Below are positions 8,551 through 17,158 of a stretch of DNA of 64,000 nt, piece after piece. The position numbers and the translations under genes were made by a program. The stretch's first letter is position 1. Each line of letters opens with the position of its first letter. The notes beneath the pieces were generated by a model. The model was given only the letters and a program-made list of their open reading frames with translations. It did no database searches and was not told where the DNA came from. The DNA is from Limnohabitans sp. Jir61 (GTDB lineage Bacteria > Pseudomonadota > Gammaproteobacteria > Burkholderiales > Burkholderiaceae_C): the NCBI RefSeq assembly GCF_003063545.1, contig NZ_NESD01000003.1, forward strand, positions 248,001 through 312,000, given 5' to 3'.

Positions 8551-9021
8551 ATGCAAATCGTTCAAGACACGGCCGTCACCATCAAATACCAAGTCACCTC
8601 ACCCGCAGGCAAGCCTTTGGACTCGGGGCATTTGTCGTATCTGCACGGCGGCTACGACAACATTTTTCCAAAGGTAGAAGCAGCACTCAATGGTCAAGCC
8701 GTTGGCGTTGCAGTCAAGCTGGATTTGAGCGCTGAAGATGCCTTTGGCGAACGTGACGAATCATTGGTGCGCGTCATCCCTAAGGCGGAGTTTCCACCGG
8801 GCGTAAAAGTGGGCGGCCAGTTGCAAGGCGCGGGCGACGATGGTCAGCCACGCGTGTTCAACGTGGTGAAGATCAAAGGCCCCGAAGTACACCTAGACGG
8901 CAACCACGAGTTGGCGGGTCAAGCGCTGCATTTCAGCTGCACCGTGACGGATGTGCGCGCCGCCACGGCTGAAGAAATTGCCCACCGCCATGTGCACGGC
9001 ACGCATGGGCATCAGCATTGA
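8551..9021 (+). CDS. slyD: SlyD-type FKBP peptidyl-prolyl cis-trans isomerase
   Basis: A 156-residue cytoplasmic FKBP-fold prolyl isomerase and chaperone. The FKBP core (about residues 5-65 and 125-145) is interrupted by the insert-in-flap chaperone domain typical of SlyD. It has AEDAFGERDE and PEVHLDGNHELAGQ signatures. The tail is His-rich (HRHVHGTHGHQH), a short version of the metal-binding tail of E. coli SlyD. ATG 8551 gives the usual family N-terminus; ATG 8524 has a better-placed GAGG (8511-8514) and would add 9 residues. Convergent with uvrA. Confidence 0.9.
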   Translation: MQIVQDTAVTIKYQVTSPAGKPLDSGHLSYLHGGYDNIFPKVEAALNGQAVGVAVKLDLSAEDAFGERDESLVRVIPKAEFPPGVKVGGQLQGAGDDGQPRVFNVVKIKGPEVHLDGNHELAGQALHFSCTVTDVRAATAEEIAHRHVHGTHGHQH

Positions 9022-9023
9022 TA

Positions 9024-11999
9024 TCAGCTGGGTAGCAAGCGTTTCAAGTACTTGCCGGTAAAGCTGGCAGGGTTGGCCGCCAAGTCTTCTGGCGTACCCA
9101 CACCCACCACCGTGCCACCACCGCTGCCGCCCTCTGGGCCCATGTCAATCAGCCAGTCGGCGGTTTTGATGACGTCGAGGTTGTGTTCGATGATGACGAT
9201 GGTGTTGCCCGCATCGCGCAGGTGTTGCAGCACTTTCAGAAGCAGCGCAATGTCGGCAAAGTGCAGGCCCGTGGTGGGCTCGTCCAAGATGTAAAGCGTG
9301 CGGCCTGTGTCGCGTTTGCTCAGCTCCAAGGCCAGCTTCACGCGTTGCGCTTCACCGCCCGATAGCGTGGTGGCTGCTTGGCCGAGTTGCAGGTACGACA
9401 GGCCCACGTCCATCAAGGTTTGCAGCTTGCGGGCGATGTTGGGCACGGCGTTAAAGAACTGCAAAGCGGCTTCCACCGTCAGCTCTAAAACCTGCGCAAT
9501 GTTTTTGCCCTTGTACATCACCTCTAAGGTTTCGCGGTTGTAGCGCAAGCCGTGGCACACATCGCAGGGCACATACACGTCGGGCAAGAAGTGCATTTCC
9601 ACTTTCACCATGCCGTCGCCTTGGCAAGCCTCGCAGCGACCGCCGCCTGAGCCCGCGGCCACGTTGAAGCTAAAGCGCCCTGGGCCGTAGCCACGTTCGC
9701 GTGCCATCGGCACTTCGGCCATCAACTCGCGAATGGGCGTGAACAGGCCGGTGTAAGTGGCAGGGTTGCTGCGTGGCGTGCGGCCAATGGGTGACTGGTC
9801 GACGTTGATGACTTTGTCGAAATAGTCGAGGCCCGTAATCTCATCGTGTGCCGCTGGCTCGTCGTGTGCGCGGTGAATGGTGTGCGCCGCTGCGGTGTAC
9901 AGCGTGTCGTTGACCAGCGTGGATTTGCCCGAACCCGACACGCCGGTGACGCAGGTGAGCAATCCCACAGGGAAATCGGCGGTGACGTTTTTCAAGTTGT
10001 TGCCACGCGCACCACGGATGCGAATCACTTGGTGCTCCGACGCATCTTTGTGCAGCTTGCGTTGGAACTTCAGCTCTTCGGCTTCCACGGGCAAAAAGGC
10101 GTTGCGTTTGGCAGGCACGTCGATGCGCAAGGCTTGCGCGAGGTAGCGACCTGTCAATGAGTTGGGGTTGGCCTCAATCTCGGCAGGTGTGCCACGCGCC
10201 ATCACTTGGCCACCGTGTACGCCCGCGCCGGGGCCCATGTCTACGCAAAAGTCGGCAGCGCGAATCATGTCTTCGTCGTGCTCCACCACCAACACGCTGT
10301 TGCCAATGTCACGCAGGTGTTTGAGGGTGTCAATCAGGCGGTCGTTGTCGCGCTGGTGTAGGCCAATGCTGGGCTCGTCGAGCACGTACATCACACCCGT
10401 CAGACCCGAGCCAATTTGTGACGCGAGGCGAATGCGTTGCGCTTCGCCGCCCGACAGCGTGTCGGCACTGCGGTCGAGGCTGAGGTAGTTCAGGCCCACG
10501 TCGTTCAAAAATTTCAAGCGTGAGGCAATTTCGCGCACCACTTTGTCTGCAATTTCTGCTTTTGCACCTTGCAGTTTGAGTGTGTTGAAGTAGCCAAAGC
10601 ATTCGCCCAGCGTGGTGTGACTGATGTCGAAAATGCCGCGCATTTGCTCGCCTTCGCCAATACGCACATTACGCGCTTCGCGACGCAAGCGTGTGCCGCC
10701 GCAGGAGGTACACGCACGCACGCCACGGTAGCGCGACAGGTCTTCGCGCACCACGGTGGAGTCGGTCTCGCGGTAGCGGCGCTCCATGTTGACCAAGATG
10801 CCTTCGAAGGGGTGCTTCTTACTCAGCTTTTTGCCAGAGCCGTTTTCAAGGCTGTAGTTGAATTTGATTTCTTCTTCGCCCGAGCCGTACAACAGCACTT
10901 GGCGTGTCTCGGGGCTCAGATCTTCGAACGGTGTGTCGAGGTCAAATTTGTAGTGTTTGGCCAAGCTTTCCAGCATCGTGAAGTAATGCGCGTTGCGGCG
11001 GTCCCAGCCTTTGATGGCTCCGCTACCCAGGCTGAGCGATGGAAACGCCACCACGCGTGCAGGGTCGAAATAGTCTTGGTGACCCAAGCCGTCGCACGAG
11101 GGGCAAGCGCCCACCGGTGAGTTGAACGAGAACAAACGCGGTTCGAGTTCGCTGATGGAATACGTGCACTGCGGACAAGAAAACTTGGCGTTGAACGCGT
11201 GCTCCACACCCGTGTCCATCTCTAGCGCAATGGCGCGGCCTTCGGCCAAACGCAAAGCAGCTTCAAAGCTCTCGGCCAAACGCTGGCGCAATCCGGGCGG
11301 TGGTGCGGCCACGGCCACATCGCCAATGCTGGGCGCTGCCACAGGTGCAGGAGCGGTTGGCGCTTCATGACGCACCTTGATGCGGTCCACTACCACGTCG
11401 ATGTCGTGCTTCTCGGTTTTCTTCAGCTCGGGCAGTTCGTCGTATTCGTACACCTTGCCCTCGATGCGAAAGCGCACATAGCCTTGCGCTTGCAGCTGCG
11501 TGAAGATTTCGCTGTACTCGCCCTTGCGGTTACGCGCGATGGGCGCGAGCAGCATGAGCTTGGTGTCTTCGGGCAGCGCCATGACGGCGTCCACCATTTG
11601 TGACACGCTTTGCGCTTGCAACGCCAAGTTGTGGTCAGGGCAATAGGGCGTGCCCGCGCGGGCAAACAGCAAGCGCAGGTAGTCGTGAATTTCGGTCACC
11701 GTGCCCACGGTGGAGCGCGGGTTGTGGCTGGTGGCTTTTTGCTCAATGCTGATAGCGGGCGACAGGCCCTCAATCAGGTCCACATCGGGCTTGTCCAAGC
11801 GGCCCAAAAACTGGCGGGCGTAGGCCGAGAGGCTTTCCACATAACGGCGCTGGCCTTCGGCATACAGCGTGTCAAACGCGAGGCTGGATTTGCCCGAACC
11901 CGACAAACCCGTGATGACCACCAACTGGTTACGCGGAATGTCGAGGTCGATGTTTTTCAGGTTGTGCGTGCGCGCCCCGCGAATGCTGATGTTTCGCAT
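9024..11999 (-). CDS. uvrA: UvrABC excinuclease subunit A
   Basis: Damage-recognition ATPase of nucleotide excision repair. The 991 residues contain two ABC modules. The first Walker A is GLSGSGKSS at 31-39 and the second GVSGSGKST is in the C-terminal half. There are ABC signatures LSGGEAQR in both halves and CxxC pairs of zinc fingers (CPQC/CPSC and CEAC/CDVC). The start is placed at 11999 ([15 protein letters not shown], the standard UvrA N-terminus); an in-frame start at 12185 would add 62 residues unlike the family. It is ~50 residues longer than E. coli UvrA owing to an insert near residue 230-250. Confidence 0.95.
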   Translation of the reverse strand: MRNISIRGARTHNLKNIDLDIPRNQLVVITGLSGSGKSSLAFDTLYAEGQRRYVESLSAYARQFLGRLDKPDVDLIEGLSPAISIEQKATSHNPRSTVGTVTEIHDYLRLLFARAGTPYCPDHNLALQAQSVSQMVDAVMALPEDTKLMLLAPIARNRKGEYSEIFTQLQAQGYVRFRIEGKVYEYDELPELKKTEKHDIDVVVDRIKVRHEAPTAPAPVAAPSIGDVAVAAPPPGLRQRLAESFEAALRLAEGRAIALEMDTGVEHAFNAKFSCPQCTYSISELEPRLFSFNSPVGACPSCDGLGHQDYFDPARVVAFPSLSLGSGAIKGWDRRNAHYFTMLESLAKHYKFDLDTPFEDLSPETRQVLLYGSGEEEIKFNYSLENGSGKKLSKKHPFEGILVNMERRYRETDSTVVREDLSRYRGVRACTSCGGTRLRREARNVRIGEGEQMRGIFDISHTTLGECFGYFNTLKLQGAKAEIADKVVREIASRLKFLNDVGLNYLSLDRSADTLSGGEAQRIRLASQIGSGLTGVMYVLDEPSIGLHQRDNDRLIDTLKHLRDIGNSVLVVEHDEDMIRAADFCVDMGPGAGVHGGQVMARGTPAEIEANPNSLTGRYLAQALRIDVPAKRNAFLPVEAEELKFQRKLHKDASEHQVIRIRGARGNNLKNVTADFPVGLLTCVTGVSGSGKSTLVNDTLYTAAAHTIHRAHDEPAAHDEITGLDYFDKVINVDQSPIGRTPRSNPATYTGLFTPIRELMAEVPMARERGYGPGRFSFNVAAGSGGGRCEACQGDGMVKVEMHFLPDVYVPCDVCHGLRYNRETLEVMYKGKNIAQVLELTVEAALQFFNAVPNIARKLQTLMDVGLSYLQLGQAATTLSGGEAQRVKLALELSKRDTGRTLYILDEPTTGLHFADIALLLKVLQHLRDAGNTIVIIEHNLDVIKTADWLIDMGPEGGSGGGTVVGVGTPEDLAANPASFTGKYLKRLLPS

Positions 12000-12216
12000 G
12001 GCAGAAGGATGGTTCAGGGCTTGGCCTAAGTAGGCGCCGTCAGAAGGTGCGTTCACTGGACACTCAAAATAAAAGGGCAACCCGCCATGATAGTGGCGCA
12101 TTAAGAAAGATGCACACACAGGCGTTGTGTACGTGCAAAGCCCAAAAGATTTGATGGTGAGTTTCTTGGCAGTACCAACCTGCAAACCACACTCCAGAAA
12201 AACACACCATAATTTT

Positions 12217-12226
12217 TGTAGCTACA
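12217..12226. promoter_or_regulatory. Palindrome upstream of brnT, candidate BrnA operator
   Basis: Perfect 10-bp palindrome TGTAGCTACA ending 7 nt before the brnT start codon, in an AT-rich stretch. BrnA antitoxins are DNA-binding autorepressors, so a palindrome at the promoter/start is the expected place for an operator. Assignment is inference. Confidence 0.4.
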
Positions 12227-12233
12227 TTAAAAT

Positions 12234-12512
12234 ATGCGTATCGAGTTCGATCCGACCAAAGATGCGAGTAACCGGCTTAAGCATGGTGTCTCGCTGGCCA
12301 TGGCCGCAGAGCTTGACTGGGACGCTGCTTGGGTATGGTTGGATGAGCGGGTTGATTACAACGAAATGCGCATGATTGCGCTTGCTCCAAAAACCGAAAT
12401 TCTTTATTGCGTGGCGTTTGTGGACCGTGGTGACGTACGAAGAATCATCAGTCTTCGTCGAGCCAACCGACGCGAGGTGAAGCACTATGTCGAAAATGAT
12501 GAAACGTTCTAA
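12234..12512 (+). CDS. brnT: BrnT-family ribonuclease toxin
   Basis: A 92-residue protein with the BrnT architecture: N-terminal FDPTKDASNRLKHGVS (the conserved NxxKHGV segment), central DER, and a C-terminal IISLRRANRREVKHY. BrnT toxins have a RelE-like fold and cleave RNA, inhibiting translation. No Shine-Dalgarno sequence precedes the ATG. The 3' end overlaps brnA by 26 bp, the usual toxin-first arrangement of this system. Such pairs move between genomes, but no mobile element flanks this one. Confidence 0.9.
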   Translation: MRIEFDPTKDASNRLKHGVSLAMAAELDWDAAWVWLDERVDYNEMRMIALAPKTEILYCVAFVDRGDVRRIISLRRANRREVKHYVENDETF

Positions 12513-12786
12513 AGTTCAAATGCCAAGTGCGCAGGAAGACCGCGCCATCAACGCTGCCGCCAAGCTCGACCCAGATGCGCAGCCGCTGACCAGCCAACAA
12601 CTCAAGGGCATGGTGCCCATGAAGGCTTTGCGCGGGCGGCCAAAGTCTGAGAACAAAAAACGCTTGGTGTCGGTGCGATATAGCCCAGAGGTGATTGACT
12701 ATTTCAAGTCCACGGGAGATGGTTGGCAATCGCTTATGGACACCGTTTTGCGCCAGTATGTGGCGCGTCATTCACGCAGCGCTTGA
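12487..12786 (+). CDS. brnA: BrnA-family antitoxin
   Basis: A 99-residue antitoxin. The C-terminal half (SVRYSPEVIDYFKSTGDGWQ) is the ribbon-helix-helix-like DNA-binding region of BrnA. The N-terminal RPKSENKK-containing linker would neutralise BrnT. ATG at 12487 lies within the brnT coding sequence, so translation is probably coupled. Expected to repress its own operon with BrnT; the palindrome at 12217-12226 is a candidate site. Confidence 0.88.
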   Translation: MSKMMKRSKVQMPSAQEDRAINAAAKLDPDAQPLTSQQLKGMVPMKALRGRPKSENKKRLVSVRYSPEVIDYFKSTGDGWQSLMDTVLRQYVARHSRSA

Positions 12787-12793
12787 CCTGATC

Positions 12794-12819
12794 TGATTCG
12801 CCGCCATAGTTGGCGGCTG
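12794..12819. repeat. Hairpin-forming dispersed repeat, copy 1
   Basis: A 26-bp unit beginning TGATTCGCCGCCA and containing the perfect stem GCCGCCA-TAGT-TGGCGGC (12800-12817). It lies just after brnA. A related copy with 22 of 26 matches lies at 39456-39481. There is no T-tract, so it is not a standard terminator. Confidence 0.45.
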
Positions 12820-12896
12820 AGTTACAGAATGCGGGACAATGGCGGGCTGTGACGATCAATCTGACCCCCGACCCCACGCTGGACGATAGCCCCACC

Positions 12897-14084
12897 ATGA
12901 CGCGCACCGAGCTGCGCGCCAGTGGCTCGCTTGCGTCCATCTTTGCCTTGCGCATGTTGGGCTTGTTTTTGGTGTTGCCCGTTTTTGCGCTGGAAGCGCG
13001 CAAGTACCCCGGCGGGGACGACCCGGCGCTGATTGGCTTGGCCATGGGCATTTATGGCCTCACGCAAGGCCTGTTGCAAATTCCGTTTGGCATGGCGTCT
13101 GACCGTTTGGGCCGCAAGCGGGTGATTATTTTTGGTCTGCTGATATTTGCTTTGGGCAGCTTGGTGGCTGGCAGTGCCGATACCTTGATGGGCGTGCTGG
13201 CCGGTCGTGCGCTGCAAGGCGCAGGCGCGGTGTCTGCCGCGGTGACGGCTTTGCTGGCCGATCTGACCCGCGATGTGGTGCGCACCAAAGCCATGGCTTT
13301 GGTGGGTGCGAGCATTGGGCTGATGTTTGCGTTGTCGCTGGTGGTGTCGCCCGTGATCGCGGCGCACATCGGTTTGTCTGGCTTGTTTGTCTTGACGGCG
13401 GTGCTGGCGCTGCTGGGCACGGCCGTGGTGGTGTGCGGCGTGCCGGCTGAGCCTGAGGCCCACAAAGACGCCGCCCGTGGGGGCCTGCGCCAAGTGTTGT
13501 CTAGCCCCGCGTTGCTGCGCCTGAACATTGGCGTGTTTGTTTTGCACGCGGTGCAGCTGGCCATGTGGGTGGCGATTCCCGCCTTTTTGGTGCAAGCCGG
13601 TTTGGGCAAGGACGACCATTGGCAAATTTACTTGCCCGCTGTGCTCGGTTCGTTCGTGTTGATGGGCGCGGTGTTTCCGCTCGAGCGTCGTGGCTATTTG
13701 CGTGCGGTGTTTTTAAGCGCCATTGCTTTGATTGCCTTGGTGCAAGTGGCGCTGCTGTGGGTGTCGTCTGGCGCGCCCAGCGTGACGTGCTTGGCTTGGT
13801 TGTTGTTTGCGTTCTTTTGCGGCTTCAACGTGCTCGAAGCCACACAGCCCAGTTTGGTTTCACGCATTGCGCCCGCCTCGTCGCGGGGTGCGGCCATGGG
13901 CGTGTACAACACGCTGCAATCGCTGGGCTTTTTTGCAGGTGGCGTGATGGGCGGTCAGCTTGTCAAAAGCTACGGTACACAAGGCTTGTTTTTAACTTGC
14001 GCGGCACTCATGGTGCTGTGGCTGGTGGTAGCTTGGCCCATGGTGGCGCCCAAGCGTCCAGTTCATTCCGCAAAGACCCCATAA
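12897..14084 (+). CDS. MFS transporter (YajR-like, 12 TM)
   Basis: A 395-residue major facilitator with 12 predicted helices. The motif A-like loop GMASDRLGRKRVI between helices 2 and 3 and GRALQGAGAVSAAV in helix 4 resemble YajR-like and drug/H+ antiporters. It lacks the C-terminal ferredoxin-like domain of E. coli YajR. Substrate unknown. ATG 12897 begins a normal N-terminal cytoplasmic segment; earlier in-frame starts add an unlikely 29-residue leader. Its stop overlaps a CATAAT hexamer (14080-14085) that may belong to the ssb promoter. Confidence 0.85.
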   Translation: MTRTELRASGSLASIFALRMLGLFLVLPVFALEARKYPGGDDPALIGLAMGIYGLTQGLLQIPFGMASDRLGRKRVIIFGLLIFALGSLVAGSADTLMGVLAGRALQGAGAVSAAVTALLADLTRDVVRTKAMALVGASIGLMFALSLVVSPVIAAHIGLSGLFVLTAVLALLGTAVVVCGVPAEPEAHKDAARGGLRQVLSSPALLRLNIGVFVLHAVQLAMWVAIPAFLVQAGLGKDDHWQIYLPAVLGSFVLMGAVFPLERRGYLRAVFLSAIALIALVQVALLWVSSGAPSVTCLAWLLFAFFCGFNVLEATQPSLVSRIAPASSRGAAMGVYNTLQSLGFFAGGVMGGQLVKSYGTQGLFLTCAALMVLWLVVAWPMVAPKRPVHSAKTP

Positions 14085-14111
14085 TCAGCCCATATCTGGA
14101 GGAATTTACCC

Positions 14112-14609
14112 ATGGCATCCGTTAACAAAGTCATCCTCGTCGGCAACTGCGGCCGCGACCCTGAAGTGCGCTACCTGCCCAGCGGCCAAGCCGTGGCCAA
14201 CGTGAGCGTGGCCACATCGAGCCGCCGCAAAGACAAAAACAGCGGCGAGATGATTGAAGACACACAGTGGCATCGCGTCACGTTCTATGACCGCTTGGCC
14301 GAAATCGCTGGCGAATACGTCAAAAAAGGCCGTCCCATTTACGTGGAAGGCCGCTTGAAATACGGCGTGTACACCGACAAAACCACAGGCGTGGAGAAAA
14401 ACACCGTAGACATCATTGCCACTGAATTGCAACTCTTGGGCGGCCGTGAAGGCATGGGCGGTCCCAGCGGTGGTGGCGAAGAAGGCGGCGGTGGCTACAG
14501 CCGCCCAGCAGCCGCACCTCGCGCTGCAGCGCCAGCAGCGCAACGCCCTGCGGCCCCTGCGCCTGCCAAGGGTGGGTTTGACGACATGGATGACGACATT
14601 CCGTTTTAA
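14112..14609 (+). CDS. ssb: Single-stranded DNA-binding protein
   Basis: Essential ssDNA-binding protein of replication and repair. The 165 residues comprise an N-terminal OB fold (about 1-110, starting [18 protein letters not shown]), a Gly/Ala/Pro-rich linker, and the acidic tail DDDIPF that binds partner proteins. A strong ribosome binding site GGAGGAA (14098-14104) lies 7 nt before the ATG, and a strong terminator follows. Confidence 0.97.
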   Translation: MASVNKVILVGNCGRDPEVRYLPSGQAVANVSVATSSRRKDKNSGEMIEDTQWHRVTFYDRLAEIAGEYVKKGRPIYVEGRLKYGVYTDKTTGVEKNTVDIIATELQLLGGREGMGGPSGGGEEGGGGYSRPAAAPRAAAPAAQRPAAPAPAKGGFDDMDDDIPF

Positions 14610-14635
14610 TTTGTCGCTACAAACTTAGCAAGCAA

Positions 14636-14672
14636 TAAAAAACCGACGGGCGCGAGCCAGTCGGTTTTTTTA
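14636..14672 (+). terminator. Rho-independent terminator after ssb
   Basis: Stem ACCGAC/GTCGGT (14642-14647 with 14660-14665), capped by an inner GGC-GCGA-GCC hairpin, followed by a run of seven Ts. The preceding A-run would let it act in both directions. Confidence 0.9.
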
Positions 14673-14693
14673 TGCCTGTGCGATGTCGGTGTG

Positions 14694-14900
14694 TCAGTAT
14701 TTCTTGACGTTGCTTAGCGTCTCTTGCGCAATCCAACCAATGCGACCCTCTGCATCCATGCGTTGAATGTCGTCTAGTGCGACGCGCATGATTTCATTTT
14801 CTTCTTGTAACTTGTAGACGCGGTTGCGCAAATTGCTCGCGTCTAACCACGAGCCAATGGCGCTGAGCACGCGTGCAACGAAGACGCCCCAATTAGGCAT
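14694..14900 (-). CDS. Small hypothetical protein
   Basis: A 68-residue open frame with a hydrophobic start (WGVFVARVLSAIGSWL), a charged probable coiled coil (RNRVYKLQEENEIMRVALDDI) and a soluble tail. This organised layout argues that it is real, but no ribosome binding site precedes the ATG (the upstream minus-strand sequence is pyrimidine-rich) and I recognise no family. It ends just after the ssb terminator, whose reverse side could end its transcript. Confidence 0.45.
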   Translation of the reverse strand: MPNWGVFVARVLSAIGSWLDASNLRNRVYKLQEENEIMRVALDDIQRMDAEGRIGWIAQETLSNVKKY

Positions 14901-14993
14901 AAGCGAAGAAGAGAAAAAGAGAAGACATGTGAGAAGTCTATTGGCAAATTTGGCGTTTTAGTTAGAGCGGCACAACGAAACGCATGCAAAAAC

Positions 14994-15025
14994 GTTGACC
15001 GAAATAATTAAATATTTACGTCAAC
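14994..15025. promoter_or_regulatory. Inverted repeat GTTGAC-N20-GTCAAC upstream of a secreted protein gene
   Basis: Six-base perfect half-sites separated by a 20-bp AT-rich spacer, 72 nt before the start at 15098. TTGACC (14995-15000) could be a -35 box. The spacing of two helical turns between half-site starts would suit a dimeric regulator; identity unknown. Confidence 0.35.
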
Positions 15026-15097
15026 AGGTGTGTATCAGCCCCCGTTGTTTGATCACTCCGATGTTGGAGTTGTTCAAAACCTCAAAGGAAATTTTGT

Positions 15098-15349
15098 ATG
15101 AACAAGTTGATTGCCTCTTTGATCGTTGGTGCTTTCTCTGCTGCCGCGTTCGCAACCACACCGGTTGCACCAGTGGCAACACCTGCAACCGCCGCACCTG
15201 CTGTGGCCGCTGCAACTGCTAAGGCAGAAGCTGCACCAGCTGCTAAAGCCGAAGCTAAAAAAGTGATGAAAGAAAAGAAAGTCGCAGCTAAGGCTGACGC
15301 CACTAAGAAAGTGGAAGCCGCAGCGCCTGCTGCCGCCGTCATCAAATAA
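15098..15349 (+). CDS. Small Ala/Lys-rich secreted protein (Asr-like composition)
   Basis: An 83-residue exported protein. A signal peptide (MNKLIASLIVGAFSAAAFA) is followed by a low-complexity mature part rich in Ala, Lys, Val and Pro, with an interior EAKKVMKEKKVAAK segment. It resembles the acid-shock protein Asr in layout and composition, but such composition is easily convergent and homology is not claimed. AAAGGA lies about 9 nt before the ATG. It stands alone after an AT-rich ~200-bp region (14901-15097) that otherwise holds only the inverted repeat noted separately. Function unknown. Confidence 0.8.
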   Translation: MNKLIASLIVGAFSAAAFATTPVAPVATPATAAPAVAAATAKAEAAPAAKAEAKKVMKEKKVAAKADATKKVEAAAPAAAVIK

Positions 15350-15379
15350 AGCCAACGCGGCATCAAGGCCGCGGGCAAC

Positions 15380-16507
15380 TCAGGCAGGGGTTGCGTTCAG
15401 CGCTGCAGCGCTTGCAATAACCCCGCCGCCCATACACACCTCACCGTCATACAACACAGCCGATTGGCCGGGCGTGACGGCCCACTGAGGATCATCAAAG
15501 GCGAGCACCAGCTCGCCTTCGTCGTTGTAGCTCAGCTCGCACGGTGCATCGGCTTGGCGGTAGCGGGTTTTGGCGGCGTAGCGGCCGGGCGCGGGTTGAT
15601 GCGGGGCGCACCAGCTCAGGTCGTCGGCGTGCAGTGCGCCGTAAAGCAACCAAGGATGGTCGTGGCCTTGCACCACGTACAAGGTGTTGGTCGCCATATC
15701 TTTGCGGGCCACAAACCAAGGCTGGTGTTCACCGCCGCCACGTTGAGCGCCTTTTTCTTTGAGACCACCAATGCCTAGGCCTTGGCGTTGCCCGAGTGTG
15801 TAGAAACTCAAACCCACATGCGTGCCAATTTTTCGACCGCGTTCGTCTTTGATGGGCCCGGGTTCGTTGGCGATGTAGCGGTTTAAGAACTCGCGGAAAG
15901 GGCGTTCGCCAATAAAGCAAATGCCAGTGGAGTCTTTTTTCTTGGCGTTGGGCAAGCCTATTTCATCCGCAATGCGGCGCACTTCGGTTTTGTGCAGCTC
16001 GCCAACGGGGAACAAGGTTTTGGACAATTGCGCTTGGTTCAAGCGGTGCAAAAAGTAGCTTTGATCTTTGCTCGGGTCCAAACCTTTGAGCAGTTGAAAC
16101 GCGCCGTCCACTTCGCGCACGCGGCAGTAGTGACCGGTGGCAATTTTTTCTGCACCTAGGCGCATGGCGTGGTCTAAGAACGCTTTGAACTTGATTTCAG
16201 CGTTGCACAAAATGTCGGGGTTGGGCGTGCGGCCGCCTTGGTATTCGCGCAAGAACTCAGCAAACACGCGGTCTTTGTATTCGGCGGCAAAGTTGACGTG
16301 TTCAATCTCAATGCCAATCACGTCGGCCACGGCGGCAGCGTCGACGAAGTCGATGTTGGACGAACAGTATTCGCTGTCGTCATCGTCTTCCCAGTTTTTC
16401 ATGAAGATGCCGACGACGTCGTAGCCTTGCTGCTTCAACAGGTAGGCGCTGACGGCGGAGTCCACACCGCCGCTCAAGCCCACCACCACACGTTTGTTAT
16501 TTGCCAT
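15380..16507 (-). CDS. mnmA: tRNA-specific 2-thiouridylase MnmA
   Basis: Thiolates U34 of tRNA Lys, Glu and Gln using sulfur relayed by the Tus proteins. The 375 residues have the PP-loop SGGVDS at 12-17, the first catalytic Cys in NPDILCN and the second in STGICFIG. The start is at 16507, because the upstream in-frame codons have no family match and GATAAT-N6 lies directly before this ATG. The gene begins 7 bp inside the end of nudJ; nudJ-mnmA adjacency is also seen in E. coli. Confidence 0.95.
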   Translation of the reverse strand: MANNKRVVVGLSGGVDSAVSAYLLKQQGYDVVGIFMKNWEDDDDSEYCSSNIDFVDAAAVADVIGIEIEHVNFAAEYKDRVFAEFLREYQGGRTPNPDILCNAEIKFKAFLDHAMRLGAEKIATGHYCRVREVDGAFQLLKGLDPSKDQSYFLHRLNQAQLSKTLFPVGELHKTEVRRIADEIGLPNAKKKDSTGICFIGERPFREFLNRYIANEPGPIKDERGRKIGTHVGLSFYTLGQRQGLGIGGLKEKGAQRGGGEHQPWFVARKDMATNTLYVVQGHDHPWLLYGALHADDLSWCAPHQPAPGRYAAKTRYRQADAPCELSYNDEGELVLAFDDPQWAVTPGQSAVLYDGEVCMGGGVIASAAALNATPA

Positions 16508-16513
16508 GCGGCA

Positions 16514-16519
16514 ATTATC
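16514..16519 (-). promoter_or_regulatory. Putative -10 element of a leaderless mnmA transcript
   Basis: Minus-strand GATAAT, then TGCCGC and the mnmA ATG at 16507. The element overlaps the nudJ stop codon region, so mnmA may have its own promoter inside the nudJ-mnmA pair. Confidence 0.45.
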
Positions 16520-17015
16520 CCTTTGCGGGGGCCAGCACACTGGGGTCGGTGTAGATCATGTCCAGTGGAAAGCGTTGGCCAGCCAAGTGGTCTTCCATGC
16601 AGCGCAGCACCAGCGGGCTGCGCAGGCGATCCACATTGGCGCGAATTTCGTCTGGTGTCATCCACAAGGTACGCACGATGCCTTTGTCCAGCTTGGCTCC
16701 TGGTACTTGTTCTCCCAACTCGCCGCAAAACGCGAGGCGAAAGTAGGTCACGTCTTCTGCGGCGCGGCCTTCACGCGCGGGGCGCTGCAAGCGCGAGATA
16801 TAGATGCCCACAAGCTCCGTGGGCTTAAACGTGTGCGTGGTTTCTTCCAGTGCTTCGCGCGCGCAGCCGTCTTTGGGGGACTCGCCTGGGTCTAGGTGGC
16901 CAGCGGGGTTGTTGAGGCGCAAGCCTTCGGGCGTGTGCTCTTCAATCAACATGTAACGACCGTCGCGCTCGATGATGGCGGCGACGGTGACACTGGGCTT
17001 CCAACGTTTATTCAT
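16515..17015 (-). CDS. nudJ: Nudix hydrolase NudJ-like
   Basis: A 166-residue Nudix pyrophosphatase. The Nudix box runs from GHLDPGES to [11 protein letters not shown], matching Gx5Ex7REUxEExGU apart from the last positions. E. coli NudJ hydrolyses HMP-pyrophosphate and nucleoside tri- and diphosphates. ATG 17015 gives the standard N-terminus [20 protein letters not shown] on the minus strand ends exactly 6 nt before it. Longer in-frame starts (to 17147) are unsupported. It overlaps the mnmA region and precedes it. Confidence 0.92.
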   Translation of the reverse strand: MNKRWKPSVTVAAIIERDGRYMLIEEHTPEGLRLNNPAGHLDPGESPKDGCAREALEETTHTFKPTELVGIYISRLQRPAREGRAAEDVTYFRLAFCGELGEQVPGAKLDKGIVRTLWMTPDEIRANVDRLRSPLVLRCMEDHLAGQRFPLDMIYTDPSVLAPAKG

Positions 17016-17021
17016 TTGGTG

Positions 17022-17027
17022 ATTATC
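17022..17027 (-). promoter_or_regulatory. Putative -10 element of a leaderless nudJ transcript
   Basis: Minus-strand GATAAT, then CACCAA and the nudJ ATG at 17015; no ribosome binding site. Confidence 0.5.
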
Positions 17028-17158
17028 TTTCGGGTTTTTACGCCTCATTAACAGGGGCAAAGTCGTGTAACCTTGCATCACTCTGACAGCGATAGTTACA
17101 TAAAAAAGGTGCACCGCGTGATGCGTTTCCTGCTCAAAAAACAGCAAAAGGCAATTGC

